Assembly (NCBI GenBank): GCA_047967505.1
Contig: CM106538.1
Length of the DNA stretch: 64,000 nucleotides
Strand: one strand, 5' to 3'
Source: Dipteris shenzhenensis
Taxonomy: Eukaryota > Polypodiophyta > Polypodiopsida > Gleicheniales
Part shown: one piece after another, positions 44,271 to 54,785 of the stretch
Layout of the letters: each line of letters opens with the position of its first letter
Position numbering within the stretch: position 1 is the first letter of the stretch
Notes under the pieces: generated by a model
Databases searched by the model: none
What the model was told of the DNA's origin: nothing
The model's input: the letters and a program-made list of their open reading frames with translations, nothing else
Made by a program: the position numbers and the translations under genes

Positions 44271-45230
44271 CATGTGTTGCACCATAAACAGATGCTCATT
44301 TCTGTCATCACCCTGTCTACTAGAGGATGCATAATTGCCTTGCTACAGTCTTCAAGTCATGATGTCATTCTGCTTTTTATAGCAGTCTTTAACCATATGA
44401 CCCATTTTACCATAGTAGTAGCATTCAACATTGCTGTTGCGTTTTGGCCTCTCTACCATCCACCACAACCTCTTTGTCCCCCTGCCTCTAAAGTTACCAT
44501 GTCCTCCTCCATAGGCCTGTTTTTCTTGAATTTGTTGCATATTCTGATTTCTATTACAGTGTCCAAATTGGCTTGCTCTACCTGTGCCTCTACCTCTTCT
44601 AGCATTCGAGTAGAAGATGGCTTCTTTTGAAGTTCCTCCTGAAGAAGATGCACCACCATTTCTCTGCTCTTCATAAATTAGAATAGCAATCAACTCCTCA
44701 AAATCAGGAAAATTCTCACGGATGGCAATGGATGTCCGGAATTGTGCATAATCCTTTCCTAGACCATTCAAGGTCACAGAAACTAAATCATCATCTTCCA
44801 CTGGCGACCCAATAGAAGCAAGTGCATCTACATTCTTCTTCACCTTCATGTGGTAGTCATTGATGCTCATATTTTCTCTCTGCACATTATGCAACTTTTG
44901 CTTGAGCTACATTTTCCTGACTTGCGTATTTGTGCTATACATTTTTGTCAAAGTATCCAGGGATTTGAAGGCTAGCATGAGAGAGCCAGAAAAGCTATGT
45001 ACTGGCTGTCTATCAATATTTCAGATTCTATGATTGTGCGTATTCAGGATGCAAGCACACCGAAGGAGGCATGGCAACTCCTATTGATTGGGAACATTAG
45101 GAATAACTGGTTCTTATTCAGCTCTAGTAATGAACTCCCAATAGCATTTTTCCTTAAGGAAATTTGTCATTCTAAACTTCCATGTTTGGAAGTTGTTCTT
45201 GTTAAGCTTTTCAGTGACAATCTGTGAAAG
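44271..45230 (-). pseudogene. Copia gag, broken, with a damaged zinc knuckle
   Basis: The start region (45150-45230) reads KLNKNNFQTWKFRMTNFLKE, the copia gag N-terminus. After stops and shifts, the open part at 44352-44894 reads MSINDYHMKVKKNVDALASI, DDDLVSVTLNGLGKDYAQFR, IRENFPDFEELIAIL and glycine/arginine-rich sequence. The knuckle is CYYYGKMGHMVKDC, in which the second Cys of CCHC has become Tyr. Gag would form the particle and bind RNA. Confidence 0.83.
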
Positions 45231-45750
45231 AGCATCAGACGCCTTTACAGAACACTGCAAAATATTCTATCACTGCAAAAAAAAACACAACTTCTGCCTC
45301 ACAAGGGCAAATCTACAAAATTGACGAGAGTGGTATTTGACCACACAGTCACTTCCAAGTGATGATTATGCATTAATAGGCAATACGAATGATTCTGTCA
45401 CTCCCAATATCTCTGCGCACAAGCATACAATGTAATTTATGCGATATCTTTTCACTGACCTGTAGAACAATGGTCACACAGCAAAAACAGGGCACTTTCT
45501 TGAGTGCCTACAAAAAACTTTTGCCACCAAAACGGGCCCCGAAATAGCCTCAAAATGGCCCCGTAGCATATATTTCCCTTTTGCCACACCGCGAAGGGTG
45601 TCCCAATTTGAGACAGTGCACTCTTGCACTTTCTGGCTATGCTACCTATAGAGATTTGCTCCCAAACTCAAAAAAAAGGAAAGCAACACTGATCCTCTTA
45701 CTAGGACACCACAAACTTGGTTTGCTTTCTTGAGCTCCTTACCACAAACC
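45231..45750 (-). other. Leader of the copia at 41869-46117
   Basis: The 520-bp leader between PBS and gag has no recognisable frame. It lacks the GCCACGTCA repeats of the long-leader copia family. Confidence 0.6.
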
Positions 45751-45764
45751 AAGCTCTGATACCA
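45751..45764 (-). other. Primer-binding site
   Basis: The reverse strand reads TGGTATCAGAGCTT directly after the LTR end TTTACA: a perfect 12-base match to the plant initiator-methionine-tRNA type. Confidence 0.88.
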
Positions 45765-46117
45765 TGTAAAGAGTGTGGTAGAGAAGGAAGGAGTCTCACT
45801 TGCAGCTTTCTCACATACACAATGGGGGAATATACACAAAGGTGGAGGCTGAAAATAGTTTTCCTCTTCTTACTTGTGAAAGCCAAAAGAACTCTAAGTA
45901 CAAAAGAATAGGTGAACCCTATATGTGGGTCTCAAACCAAACTCAGCTAACTAAGGTGGCATACTAACTGAGCCACTAACTAGAGTACATAAAGATAGCT
46001 CTCATCCAGCTATTATTCATGGGTGGTGTACCAACCGCATCTGTAGCTAACAAGTCAGTGACATAAATGCACAACGGTCACCTTGGCATATCACAAGTGG
46101 AGCTCGATATCTCAACA
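45765..46117 (-). repeat. Copia 5' LTR, 353 bp
   Basis: On the reverse strand it starts TGTTGAGATATCGAGCTCC and ends CCACACTCTTTACA, followed by the PBS. Ends are defined by TG...CA and the adjoining PBS. The only LTR of this element in the window. Confidence 0.8.
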
Positions 46118-46959
46118 AGATCTGCCTAGAGACCACTATTGTACTACATGGCTCCAAATGTGGGAGGAAGAAGAAGTACAATGCCCCTCTAGAAGAGAAT
46201 CGATTGCACATGATCTACCACAACTATAGGAAACCCTACTAAATAAACATCTCTTGCTAGCATAAAAACATTACAAGAATGAGCATAAAAATGACTTTAT
46301 AGTTATTCAGACAGTAAAGCAATTCTTGTCTCAACCAAAACCGTTGTGACCACTTGATTCAAGTTTTCCTTCTGCATAGGAATCAAGTCAACTTTTTGAA
46401 TGCATGTGGCATGAGATCATAGCAACTACATTCTTTAAAGGAACCTACTATCTAGCCTTTGAAAAGAGCTAAATTAGTGCCTAAGAAGATCAAAGTGGTG
46501 ATGAGTGAAGAGGTCTCTGTGGGTAGTCCATGAGGAGTATTTCAATATCTGTAAAAAAAGGGAAATGGATTATTCTACATATTGGATGAGAATGTGAATG
46601 CAAAGGGAAGATTATATCGCATGAGATAGGAGAAATATGTTCAAAACACACAATTAAGAAGAAGTTTTTCTTGGTGTAGTCTTGTGGTGACCCTTAGTAA
46701 CCTCTCAACTAAAGGGCATTTGATTTTACTTAATGATGTCAATGCTCAGTTTCACATCATAGTCGTAACTAGATAAGATCAAACACAAGCCACTATATCT
46801 GTAGTGGTGGATACATGATGACCAATGATGTGAGTGCATCTTGAACACTATATCCTATAGAGGCCCTTTGGTCTTTCAAAGGCTAAAATTTCTTTCTTTC
46901 TATCTTTCTCACTCATCATTTGTTGTAGCTTTTTGCTATATACTTAAGCATGGGATAAG
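46118..46959. other. Unassigned sequence
   Basis: No open frame longer than 60 codons, no domain and no repeat seen in 840 bp between a copia LTR and an RNase H relic. Confidence 0.4.
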
Positions 46960-47335
46960 AGCACTAGCTTGCATAATATATTGGAGATAGCACCTGATCC
47001 TCTATGCTAACAAAGATAAGACCTATACTAACTTGCTAGAACTTTCTCCCTGACTTAGTGGTAATACATCTCAATGTGCTTCATTCTAGCATGATAGACT
47101 CATTGTTTGCCGAATGTATGCTACTAATGTTGTCACAACAATAGACAAATAGACCCATCCATAGATTGATGAATATCTGTACGTAGCTTTGTAACCAAAA
47201 ACTTCACATGCGACCATAGCTGCAACCCTATACTCTACCTCAATTCTCAACAAGGCAATTGTAGTATACTTCTTGCTACTCCAACTAATTGCAACACTCT
47301 TAACAAAAAACATGGAAAATCCTACTAAAAATAGC
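46960..47335 (-). pseudogene. Copia RNase H relic
   Basis: The reverse frame at 47086-47343 includes AISWSSKKYTTIALLRIEVE and YRVAAMVACEV, the recognisable SWSSKKQxxVxLSSxEAEYR block of copia RNase H. A CDNISSIHSANN phrase follows in another frame near 47110. The catalytic and surrounding motifs are decayed. It is too short to assign to either of the neighbouring elements. Confidence 0.7.
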
Positions 47336-47399
47336 AATATCAAACATGTGGTTCCATTGCCACTTTGGATGTCTAGTTTACCGACTTCATATTGAGAGC

Positions 47400-47760
47400 G
47401 GATGAGCTGAGGGGATACCTAGGGAGAGACACATATGCATGTTATGTGATCGATAGTAGGTGGAGCTAGAGGAGCACTTCACCTTCAGATGCCCCGTGTA
47501 CTACAAGATCCGCGGTCCAATACCATTGCCTTTTTAGGGATGGTTTTGGGCCATTATCTAGACTTCTCTCATACCCAGACCAGGGATGCATGGACCAGAG
47601 CCAGCCAGCCTTGATGGTGATTGACTTGAAGATGAGGAGGATGATGATGTTAATGATGACGATGATGCCATTATTGAGGATATGACTATATACTACTTAG
47701 CATTCAGTATGGGTGATGATGCTCGTTAAGTAGCTCCACCCTTTTTGCTTGTTGTATCAG
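47400..47760 (+). pseudogene. LINE pol C-terminal fragment
   Basis: Forward frames read RWSELEEHFTFRCPVYYKIR with a shift, then SYPDQGCMDQS and an acidic tail (EDEEDDDVNDDDD). The EExHFxxxCPxY phrase is the cysteine/histidine box found near the end of plant non-LTR retrotransposon polyproteins. A possible polyadenylation-like AATAAAC and then a (CT)n run follow. The upstream part is missing. It lies head-to-head with no overlap to the reverse LINE fragment at 48200-49465. Confidence 0.5.
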
Positions 47761-47820
47761 TTTTCTATCAATTTAATAGACCCATCAGTCTTCCGAAGAC
47801 TTTAATAAACTTTATTTCTT

Positions 47821-47823
<3 letters not shown>

Positions 47824-47883
<60 letters not shown>
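47824..47883 (+). repeat. (CT)n microsatellite
   Basis: About 29 uninterrupted CT units. Confidence 0.97.
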
Positions 47884-47889
<6 letters not shown>

Positions 47890-48199
47890 CAATTTCTTAC
47901 TACTGCCCCTTGCTTTGATCATTTGCTACCCTCCCACGGTGTTGTGGCTGGAAGAGCTGGGTCAACTCTCTCTCTGCACAATTGGTTCGACTCTCTTGGC
48001 TATCGGCTGATTCTAGAGTTGCTACTGCTCTAGGGGCCCGGGCAGAGGATAGGATCACCTTTAGAGGTTTCTACTTCCATGGATAGTTTGAGCAGCTAAT
48101 TCCTAGATGCTTCTGAACATGGGTACATTTTCCCATTGAAGCTGGTCTATTTTTAAAGCTTCTTGTCTCTTCATTATGATTCAAATTTCTCTCTTGGTC
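47884..48199. other. Unassigned spacer between LINE fragments
   Basis: About 320 bp with no open frame or repeat that I can identify. Confidence 0.4.
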
Positions 48200-49465
48200 A
48201 ATTTGGGTTGTGAATAGACACCCAGACACAGAGGGTGTGCAGAAATTGGAACCAAAGGGTTAATTCTATGATTTTCATATCACCTTGAGGTCACTTATGC
48301 ATTTTGGGATTTGTGATGTTGCTTTGTTGCCCTGAGAGGATGAACACTTAATTTTTGGGGCTACGAAGTGGGGACACACGGAACTCAGCCTGAATGATGT
48401 GATGTGGCACTGATGGCTTGCCTTGGATCATCTATGAGAGCAAGAGGATCTATAGTCGCTCTAATCAATCCCACTTTGTGTCTGAGAGATACCCCCCCCA
48501 ACAAGGGCTGCCATACATGCCTACTGGTCGAACCAAGGAATCAAAGAAAAGAGCCTTGGTCTGAGGGTCCTGAAAATGTGAGTGGAAGCACTGTCTCTCC
48601 AAGCGAGCAAGTGAGGCATACCCCCTACTCAAACGGGCCTACATCGCTGGTCTCATCTCATGAAAATTAGGCCAGAGAAGATGACACCCAGGTAGGTATA
48701 TAAGGAGACGATCTCGACCGATGATCCATCAAATGTGAGCTACTCTCTACGCATGATAGCTTAAGATGTGTTGAAGATCATAACCTTGGTCTTGCCAAGG
48801 TTGACTCACAAAAAACTTGTAGTGCATCCAAATGTCATTGGAGGCCCTCAACAGATGAGGACATCAGAACCACGTCATCTGCGTATAAGGGAATTTGAAT
48901 CAGTGTGTTAGCAAGAGGGCAACCGGCCCCCCCTAGTGATCCCATGAAGGCCTTTAGCTCATCTATGTAGAGGCCAAACAAGGTTGGTGGCAATAGGCAA
49001 CCTTGTTTGACTCCAATGGTGCTCATAATCTCCTCTGTCCATCTGGCACCTATCTGAACTCTGCCTAAGAATCTCTCATACAGTGCCATAACAACCCATA
49101 TGATCCCCTGGTCATACCCCAGTGTCTGCAAGCATGTGATGAGGCATGCTCGTGTGATCCATGGTCTTGTGGTCATGTCGAAGTCCTGCTTGGCCCTCGG
49201 CCCTAAGCCTCTGCATCTTTGTGAACCTACTGATCTCCATGTCGAGTACTGATGCATAGATCTTGGACATGACATGCCCAATCATAATGGTCCTGTAGTT
49301 TTTCGGGCTCATGGGATCTCTTGCCTTATGAATGGGTGTGATGGTGTTAAGGGTCGACGTGTGTGGGAAGCCAAGGCAAATAAACCTTTACGAGGATCGG
49401 GGCTAGGATGTCGATCCCATATGCAATAAACTCAGTGCATAGCTCAACCACATCCTGTAACTTCC
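48200..49465 (-). pseudogene. LINE reverse transcriptase fragment
   Basis: Reverse frames give EFIAYGIDILAPIL, then PKNYRTIMIGHVMSKIYASV and RLRAEGQAGLRHDHKTMDH. GVKQGCLLPPTLFGLYIDEL and the catalytic YADDVVLMSSS box follow near 48870. These are the RT motifs of a non-LTR retrotransposon. Beyond, YLPGCHLLWPNFHEMRPAM and ARLSRGYASLARLERQCF mark the thumb/connection region down to about 48550, with decayed sequence further. Stops and shifts abound. The endonuclease and ORF1 are absent. Downstream frames such as 48404-48670 forward are antisense to it. Confidence 0.78.
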
Positions 49466-49469
49466 ACTC

Positions 49470-49935
49470 TTTTCTTTTAGCAAATTATACTGCTTCATCA
49501 AAAGACACCCTCTCCCTCTTCAAAACATACCTGCAAAACTGAGGTAACAAAGCATCCACAAAGTACTTTACTTAAAAAGTTCCAAAGCACCAGCATTCTA
49601 AATAGGAAGGGCATCCAAGAACTTTGTCCATAACTCCTCGAGTCTAAGTGTCATTTGGAACACATGCTCTCCTTCTAACTGCCTTAAACCCTCAATCTAC
49701 TGCAAAATGGTAGAAGGAGACACAGTCACATTGAACTGCTCGACTAAGGCACTTGATAAGGCATCCCAACAACTCTTGACTGTCAGAGGCAAAGACTTGT
49801 ACCACATAAGTGCAGTGCCCTCAAGAAAGTCATCTAAGATATCAGCCCACTCTAGGCCGCTTGTACAAGACACATGCACATCGAAACACCCACAAATAGC
49901 CCTTAGGGTCCTCTCCCTTGGATCCATAGAACATG
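49470..49935 (-). pseudogene. Gypsy-type gag relic
   Basis: The reverse frame at 49697-49927 reads DILDDFLEGTALMWYKSLPL and WDALSSALVEQF, the core of a retrotransposon gag domain. After stops it continues KYFVDALLPQFCRYVLKRER and FDEAVQFAKRKE. No zinc knuckle or protease is found. At about 49465 it adjoins the LINE fragment. Confidence 0.68.
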
Positions 49936-50579
49936 AATAGCTCCATCAAAGCAACCCATATAATGATCACCTAGAAAAACACATGCAAACCAAACACCAA
50001 ACTGTCCACAAGGCATGTATAAACTGTAGTCTTTCACCCATGCATTAGTTCATCATCTACATCGCTCGTTAGAAACATGGTTAAACAGTCTCAGAAACTT
50101 CTAATAGTAGTCCAACCCGCTCATAAACATGCAAATTTGCTGTGTCAACCCTTGACTTCATAGTGTTTTTCAAAATGAATAAAGTGTCATTGCATGTCTC
50201 TGACTGCCTCCTCCAGTAGTCACCACATCAAAGGGGGAACATCTTGCATAGAACCCTAGTCAAACACTGCAAAACTTAGCTAGAAAAGCACACCACACAC
50301 TTTTATTTTTTTGCTATTTCTCACAAATCTCCCAACCTACAATCATCCACAAAATTCCCACCGTCCTTTTTTCAACCAAATATTCAAAGCCATTATCCCA
50401 TCTCATCTTTATTAGACACTCTTTTTTATCGCCCCCTCTGCCAACTACAATTTCTTATTATTCAAGCATAGATTCCCATATCGCCCATGGCGTCCCTCCC
50501 ACAGAGATGGCTTCTCCAAGCTCACTTTGAGTCACCAAAAAATGTCACCTCATGAGACCTCCCCTTATACCTTTGTACC
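49936..50579. other. No recognised gene
   Basis: AT-rich with stops in all frames; no repeats or LTR ends recognised. Confidence 0.45.
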
Positions 50580-51515
50580 ACCACCATAGTGCCACCAACA
50601 AATAGTATCTTGGTCAGTATCTTAGTGCCTTTTTGTACAATCATGATTGCTCATGCAATGTCTAATCTTTCTTTCTATGTCCTTCCTCTTATCTCAACCC
50701 AACGTAACGTCAAACACTTACTGGATTCTTTAACCTCCCATTTAAGCCAATCCTTTCTCATGGTATTCTCCAAAAGGGAAAGCAAAAGACTTCAAGGAAG
50801 ATGGAACAACAGAGTAAAAATTGAGACCTTCCATGGGGCTCCGTATAGGCTCAAAGCTTTAACTTTCGTTCAACAGTTTGATGCAGCCTTTTTAGGAGGA
50901 AACTTCACTAAATATTCAAAGATGTGTAAGGCAACCACCTTTATGAAAGGGAATGCCTTACAGTGATGGACAAATTTGCTACTTCATAATAGAGCACCAA
51001 CTAGCTGGGTAAAATTTAAACAATTATTCTTAGCTACCTGGCTAACCATCACATTTGAGGTCGATGTTATGACAACATGGCATAAGTTGGATGCAACCAA
51101 CTACCATAACTTGGAGGAGTACAATAAAAACTTTTTGCAAGCTTTATTGCAGGTCAGCTCTTATCGGCACATGCCTTTGTCAGAGTAGATTGAAAAATAT
51201 TGTTCCGGGTTGCTGCAAGAGATTAGAGATTATCGCATGAAGACAAGTGTAGCCAATATGTCCCAATTTATTGAAAATGAAACTAGTGCTGATGCGTTGT
51301 TGCTTTAACAAGAGAGAAAGAAAGCTAGGGAGTGTTTCAAAGGCTCCATTTAATAAGGGGGGAAAGCATGATAAGCCAAGTTCTAACTAGCTATCACATG
51401 AGGAGAGCAAAGCTTTAATGGATGCCATAATTGCTTTCACTGCAAGGAAGAGGGGCACATGCCGTGGGAATGCCCAAAATGCAAACTGCAAGGGAAGGTT
51501 GATGATAGGGATGAG
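50580..51515 (+). pseudogene. Gypsy gag, broken
   Basis: Forward frames read VKIETFHGAPYRLKALTFVQ, FDAAFLGGNFTKYSKMCKAT, then past a stop SWVKFKQLFLATWL, YHNLEEYNKNFLQALLQV and later, near 51435-51480, a clean knuckle CFHCKEEGHMPWEC. This is the retrotransposon gag layout. At least four stops or shifts occur. No LTR is found to its left. The young copia inserted downstream of it. Confidence 0.75.
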
Positions 51516-51900
51516 CAGAAAAGCAAGAATCCTAAGCCCACTACAAGATTAATGCCTGATGTAATTGGTGAGTAGCCAAATGGGAATGCTTCAGAGTTAT
51601 GCATGGCATGGGGCAATTTGAGGGATCAAATGGTGTTGATCTTCTTTGATCCAGGGGATCATGGAAATTTTATTTCCCCTAAGTGGAAGATGCCTCCACC
51701 CCTCACAATAGGTGGTTCACCTAGCAAGGTAGTGGCAAGCATGATGTGGGCAAACTTTCCCACATTTAACCATGTTAAAGTACAAGTTCAACCTACCATT
51801 CATGCTAGAACTAGTTGATGAAGGTATGGAGGATCTCTGTAGACTAATGGGATTTTGACTTTGACCATGGTGGATCAGAGTTTGAGCTCACATTCATGCA
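51516..51900 (+). pseudogene. Gypsy protease region, broken
   Basis: The frame at 51603-51818 reads MVLIFFDPGDHGNFISPKW, a protease loop in which the usual Asp-Ser/Thr-Gly is Asp-Pro-Gly. It continues FNHVKVQVQPTIHART before a stop. The sequence runs into the copia insertion at 51906; what follows the copia at 59384 should be its continuation, but I recognise no domain there. Confidence 0.55.
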
Positions 51901-51905
51901 AGATG

Positions 51906-52162
51906 TGTTGAGAGTTCACGCTCAACATCATGTGATCATGTGTGCATAGCACCATCACGTGATCATATGTGCATAGCACTAACCTTATAGAGTGCTATAA
52001 AGGAAAGGGTTAGATCCCCTAACCCTAACCCTAAAAGGGTTTGTATATATTCTATTTTTTCAACTAATTCTAGTGTACAGTTAGTCATTTGTGGTGTGCT
52101 CTCTAGCTGTGCCCTCTCTCCTCATCTCCACTCTTCTCCTCTCCCCTCTTCATATTTTGTCA
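51906..52162 (+). repeat. Copia 5' LTR
   Basis: TGTTGAGAGTTCACGCTCAAC at the tip can fold (GTTGAG with CTCAAC). Two 27-bp units (51927-51953 and 51954-51980) follow, starting ATCATGTGATCATGTGTGC and ATCACGTGATCATATGTGC, the second with a CACGTG box. At 52006-52026 an 8-bp stem AGGGTTAG/CTAACCCT surrounds ATCCC and continues into CCCTAACCCTAAAAGGG. The probable TATA box TGTATATATT is at 52042-52051. The LTR ends ATATTTTGTCA. Confidence 0.95.
52042..52051 (+). promoter_or_regulatory. Probable LTR TATA box
   Basis: TGTATATATT lies about 110 bp before the LTR end. It is preceded by a CCCTAACCCTAAAAGGG block in which AACCCTAA resembles the plant telo-box. The same order (CCCTAA block, then ATGTATATATTC) is kept in the LTR at 14543. 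Confidence 0.6.
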
Positions 52163-52176
52163 TGGTATCAGAGCTC
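52163..52176 (+). other. Copia primer-binding site
   Basis: TGGTATCAGAGCTC directly follows the LTR; the first 12 bases match the plant initiator-methionine-tRNA type. Confidence 0.9.
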
Positions 52177-54785
52177 CCTTGTCTTCCGTTGAGACATTGA
52201 GTTTCTTGAGAGTGTGAGAGAGATTGTGAGATTGAGAGTTCTCTTGAGTGATTGTGAGATCCTTCCCTTCACTTCCGTCGAGAGAAATTTTTTGTTCATG
52301 TGAGAGATTTTTCCGTTCATATTTTCGTTCATTGCTTGAGTGCTTATGATAGTTTCAAGTGAGAAAGAGAGATAGATTTCATTCTTGTAAGTGTGAGATT
52401 GTATCGAAATTCTTCTAGTGGAAGAATTCTGTTTCCGTTCACTCCTTCACTGAGAGAGATATAGGAGAGATCTATTCTTTTGAGAGAAAAAGAATCGAGT
52501 GAGAGACTTTTTTTGTGTGAGAAATTATGTGAGATAAGGAGCCGACTCCTATCTTGATGCACAAGCAACGCTTGGACGACCTCAACAACTGGCTCCAGTC
52601 GACGTAGCTGCATCTTCAACGCAAGCAGGCTACTCCATACGATCTTTTACAGCCTTTCTTCTGCAGCAGGCTTTGCGCAACCCCATGAAGCAAGCCTTGC
52701 GCACGCTTTGCCACTGTTGAAGAGGTAACTGGAAGCCGTAGGCTTTGTCTCGAAGCATGCTGTGTGCATTGTCATAGTTGCTGCATGCAGGGCTAGAGTC
52801 GTGAGCCGAGAGGATAGACTTTCTCGACAGTCTAAGCTTGCAAATGAACTCCAAGCTCCGCCAACGAGCCCCTCGCAAGCCATTCGCCTCTATTCGCCTC
52901 TCCGCCAGAGCCCGTGCAGCTACTCGACCAACGAGCAGCTACAACTAAGGCGACCCTTGCAGTCGCCATCTACCTCCATGCCTTCAAGCTCACAGGCTCC
53001 CAAGCTCCAAAGCAAAGCTCCTTACTCAATACTAGCTCCTCCATCAACGTAACCGACCGACGAATGAGCAGCAGCAGTGGCGACTCCAACTGGCGACTCC
53101 AACTGGCGACTCCAACACCTTCCCTTGCGACTCCAATAGCGCAACCAGTTCTTGATGCACGTGACAGCGGCTCCAGTGTCTGGCGTTTAAAAAAAAAAAA
53201 AAAAAAACACGGATATGAGACCCTCAAGCGGCCTGCTGGATGCCGCGATGAAGTGCAGAGAGTGCGTGTGTAGGTTCCCTTGAGCTTGGAAGAGAGAACC
53301 GCTGGAGAGCCCATGAACCTGGAACTACCAGCTGCAGCTGAAGATTCCCCATGAGAGCGGACAGATACGGAAGACTCTAGTCGATGCAGAGGCGATTCGG
53401 CCGCGGAGGAGCCGAGTTTGACAATCCTGGGAAGATCCAAACTCCCATTTGGAAAATCCACAGAAAGCCTTTCGTAAGAGGAGGTCACAGGTTGGGAGAA
53501 GGCATCCCAGCGGCGGCTTCTCCAACGACCAGTTTTCTCAACAAACGATCGTAGAAGACGACGGAATCCCGAGATTCCGTCGGCATCTCCAAAGATTCCG
53601 ATCGTCCTCCTTGTGACACGTGGCCCTTATCCATCTGCCACGTCATCAGCCAATCCTATCTGCCACGTCAGCACCGACTGCCACGTCATCACCGACTGCC
53701 ACGTCACCTGCCACGTCATCAGGCCACGTCATCTGCCACGTCATCAGGCCACGTCATCTGCCACGTCATTTGCCACGTCACTTGTGCCACGTCATCAGGC
53801 CACGTCATCTGCCACGTCATCTGGCCACGTCATCTGGCCACGTCATCTGTGCCACGTCATCTGTGCCACGTCATCAGTGCCACGTCATCAGTGACACCTC
53901 AGCACTGCCACCTCAGCACAGAGCTTCACTGGCACACCTCTTGCTAAGCACAGTGCCACATCATCACTGCATGTGACTCACAGTGACACATCATCATTGA
54001 GCACCATTTGCACTCCTTTTGCCCCTCCACCTAGATCAAGTCATATCTCTTGATCCAGGAAGAATTTGAGGGTGCTCCAAAAAGGAAAGTCGCTCGATTT
54101 TTCGTGCTCTACGCGCTCGTTACATCACGCGCACATTTTGGCGCAAGTTACACTCACATTTAAGCCTCGCCGACAAAACCACTTCCTTCACGCACATTTG
54201 CCTCTACATCGACGCATCTGACCCAGCACTTAAAAAGAACAAAGGAAAAGGAATTATTTGCTGTTCTTTCATCGATCGACGGTTGGTTTAGATCTAGATC
54301 AGAGTAGACTAGATCGCCATAGAGGGGACGCTTTGAATTCCCCAAGTTGCCAATCTAAGCCATGCCCGAAATTCCCGACTAGTACCTACTCGGAGTCAGT
54401 CCATACGCTCACATCCGATTTCACATCATTGCATTACCTGAAACCATACGTTCATCAGTTCAGTGAGCAGACTTCAGAGTTCAGAGGCATTGCAGATTGA
54501 TTCAGTGGGCAGATAGCACTTGATTTCACACACACATGCCACCATTGTAAAGCCTATTTGGCTATCTCACGGCATCGTGCACATCATTTTTTCAGCCTTG
54601 TAAAGCCTCTTGGCTATTCCCGGCATCATTGCCACAAGCCTTGTAACACAGGTCAGATCTTATTTACTGCAGTTCTATCTTCACCGACGGTACAGAGATT
54701 TCACTTGGCATCTTCAGTGTATTTGCAGTTGATTCATACAGAGTTTTCCAGGACACTTTTTGAGTACATTGTTTGCACCACGTCG
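52177..54785 (+). other. 2.6-kb leader of the young copia
   Basis: No gag-like protein is readable in this stretch. In order it holds GAGAG/TTGTGAGA repeats (52200-52540), a C-rich part, GGCGACTCCAACT three times at 53078-53116, a run of 19 As at 53189-53207 and the GCCACGTCA array. Then come the block CATATCTCTTGATCCAGG...GTGCTCCAAAAAGG (54038-54090) shared with copies A and B, and two TTGTAAAGCCT...TTGGCTAT units (54546-54615). Frames such as 53613-53976 come from the array. Splice-like signals (AGAGGTAACTGG near 52722; TATTTGCAG near 54734) raise the possibility that part of it is an intron. Confidence 0.75.
53637..53890 (+). repeat. Array of about 18 GCCACGTCA units
   Basis: CCACGTCA occurs about 18 times in 255 bp, mostly 12-14 bp apart, usually as GCCACGTCATC with AGG, TG or TGT between units. 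Past 53890 the motif decays to CACCTCAGCA and CACATCATCA. On the complementary strand each unit is TGACGTGGC, an ACGT-core sequence of the kind bound by plant bZIP factors. It lies within the transcribed leader, not upstream of the TATA box. Decayed counterparts are at 8641-8960 and 16010-16330. Confidence 0.88.

Larger units (their letters stand above)
41869..46117 (-). mobile_element. Ty1/copia element, 5' LTR to reverse transcriptase, 3'-truncated
   Basis: Reverse-strand order: LTR (45765-46117), PBS, leader, gag, protease, integrase, reverse transcriptase up to the YVDD box. RNase H, the purine tract and the 3' LTR are missing, replaced at 41868 by a fragment of another copia family. AGATC follows the LTR at 46118-46122 but cannot be tested as a target duplication because the other end is gone. 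Confidence 0.85.

Noticed and set aside
50589-50966. Frame as a possible host secreted protein because of its hydrophobic start
   Set aside because: The downstream part is clearly retrotransposon gag, and the hydrophobic N-terminal portion is upstream noncoding sequence read in frame.
52006-52040. CCCTAACCCTAA run as a possible interstitial telomere repeat
   Set aside because: Only two or three units, the plant telomere repeat is CCCTAAA, and the run is part of the LTR promoter conserved among copies.
53613-53976. Overlapping frames of 93 and 118 codons with His/Arg/Pro repeats
   Set aside because: They are translations of the GCCACGTCATC array in two frames within the untranslated leader.
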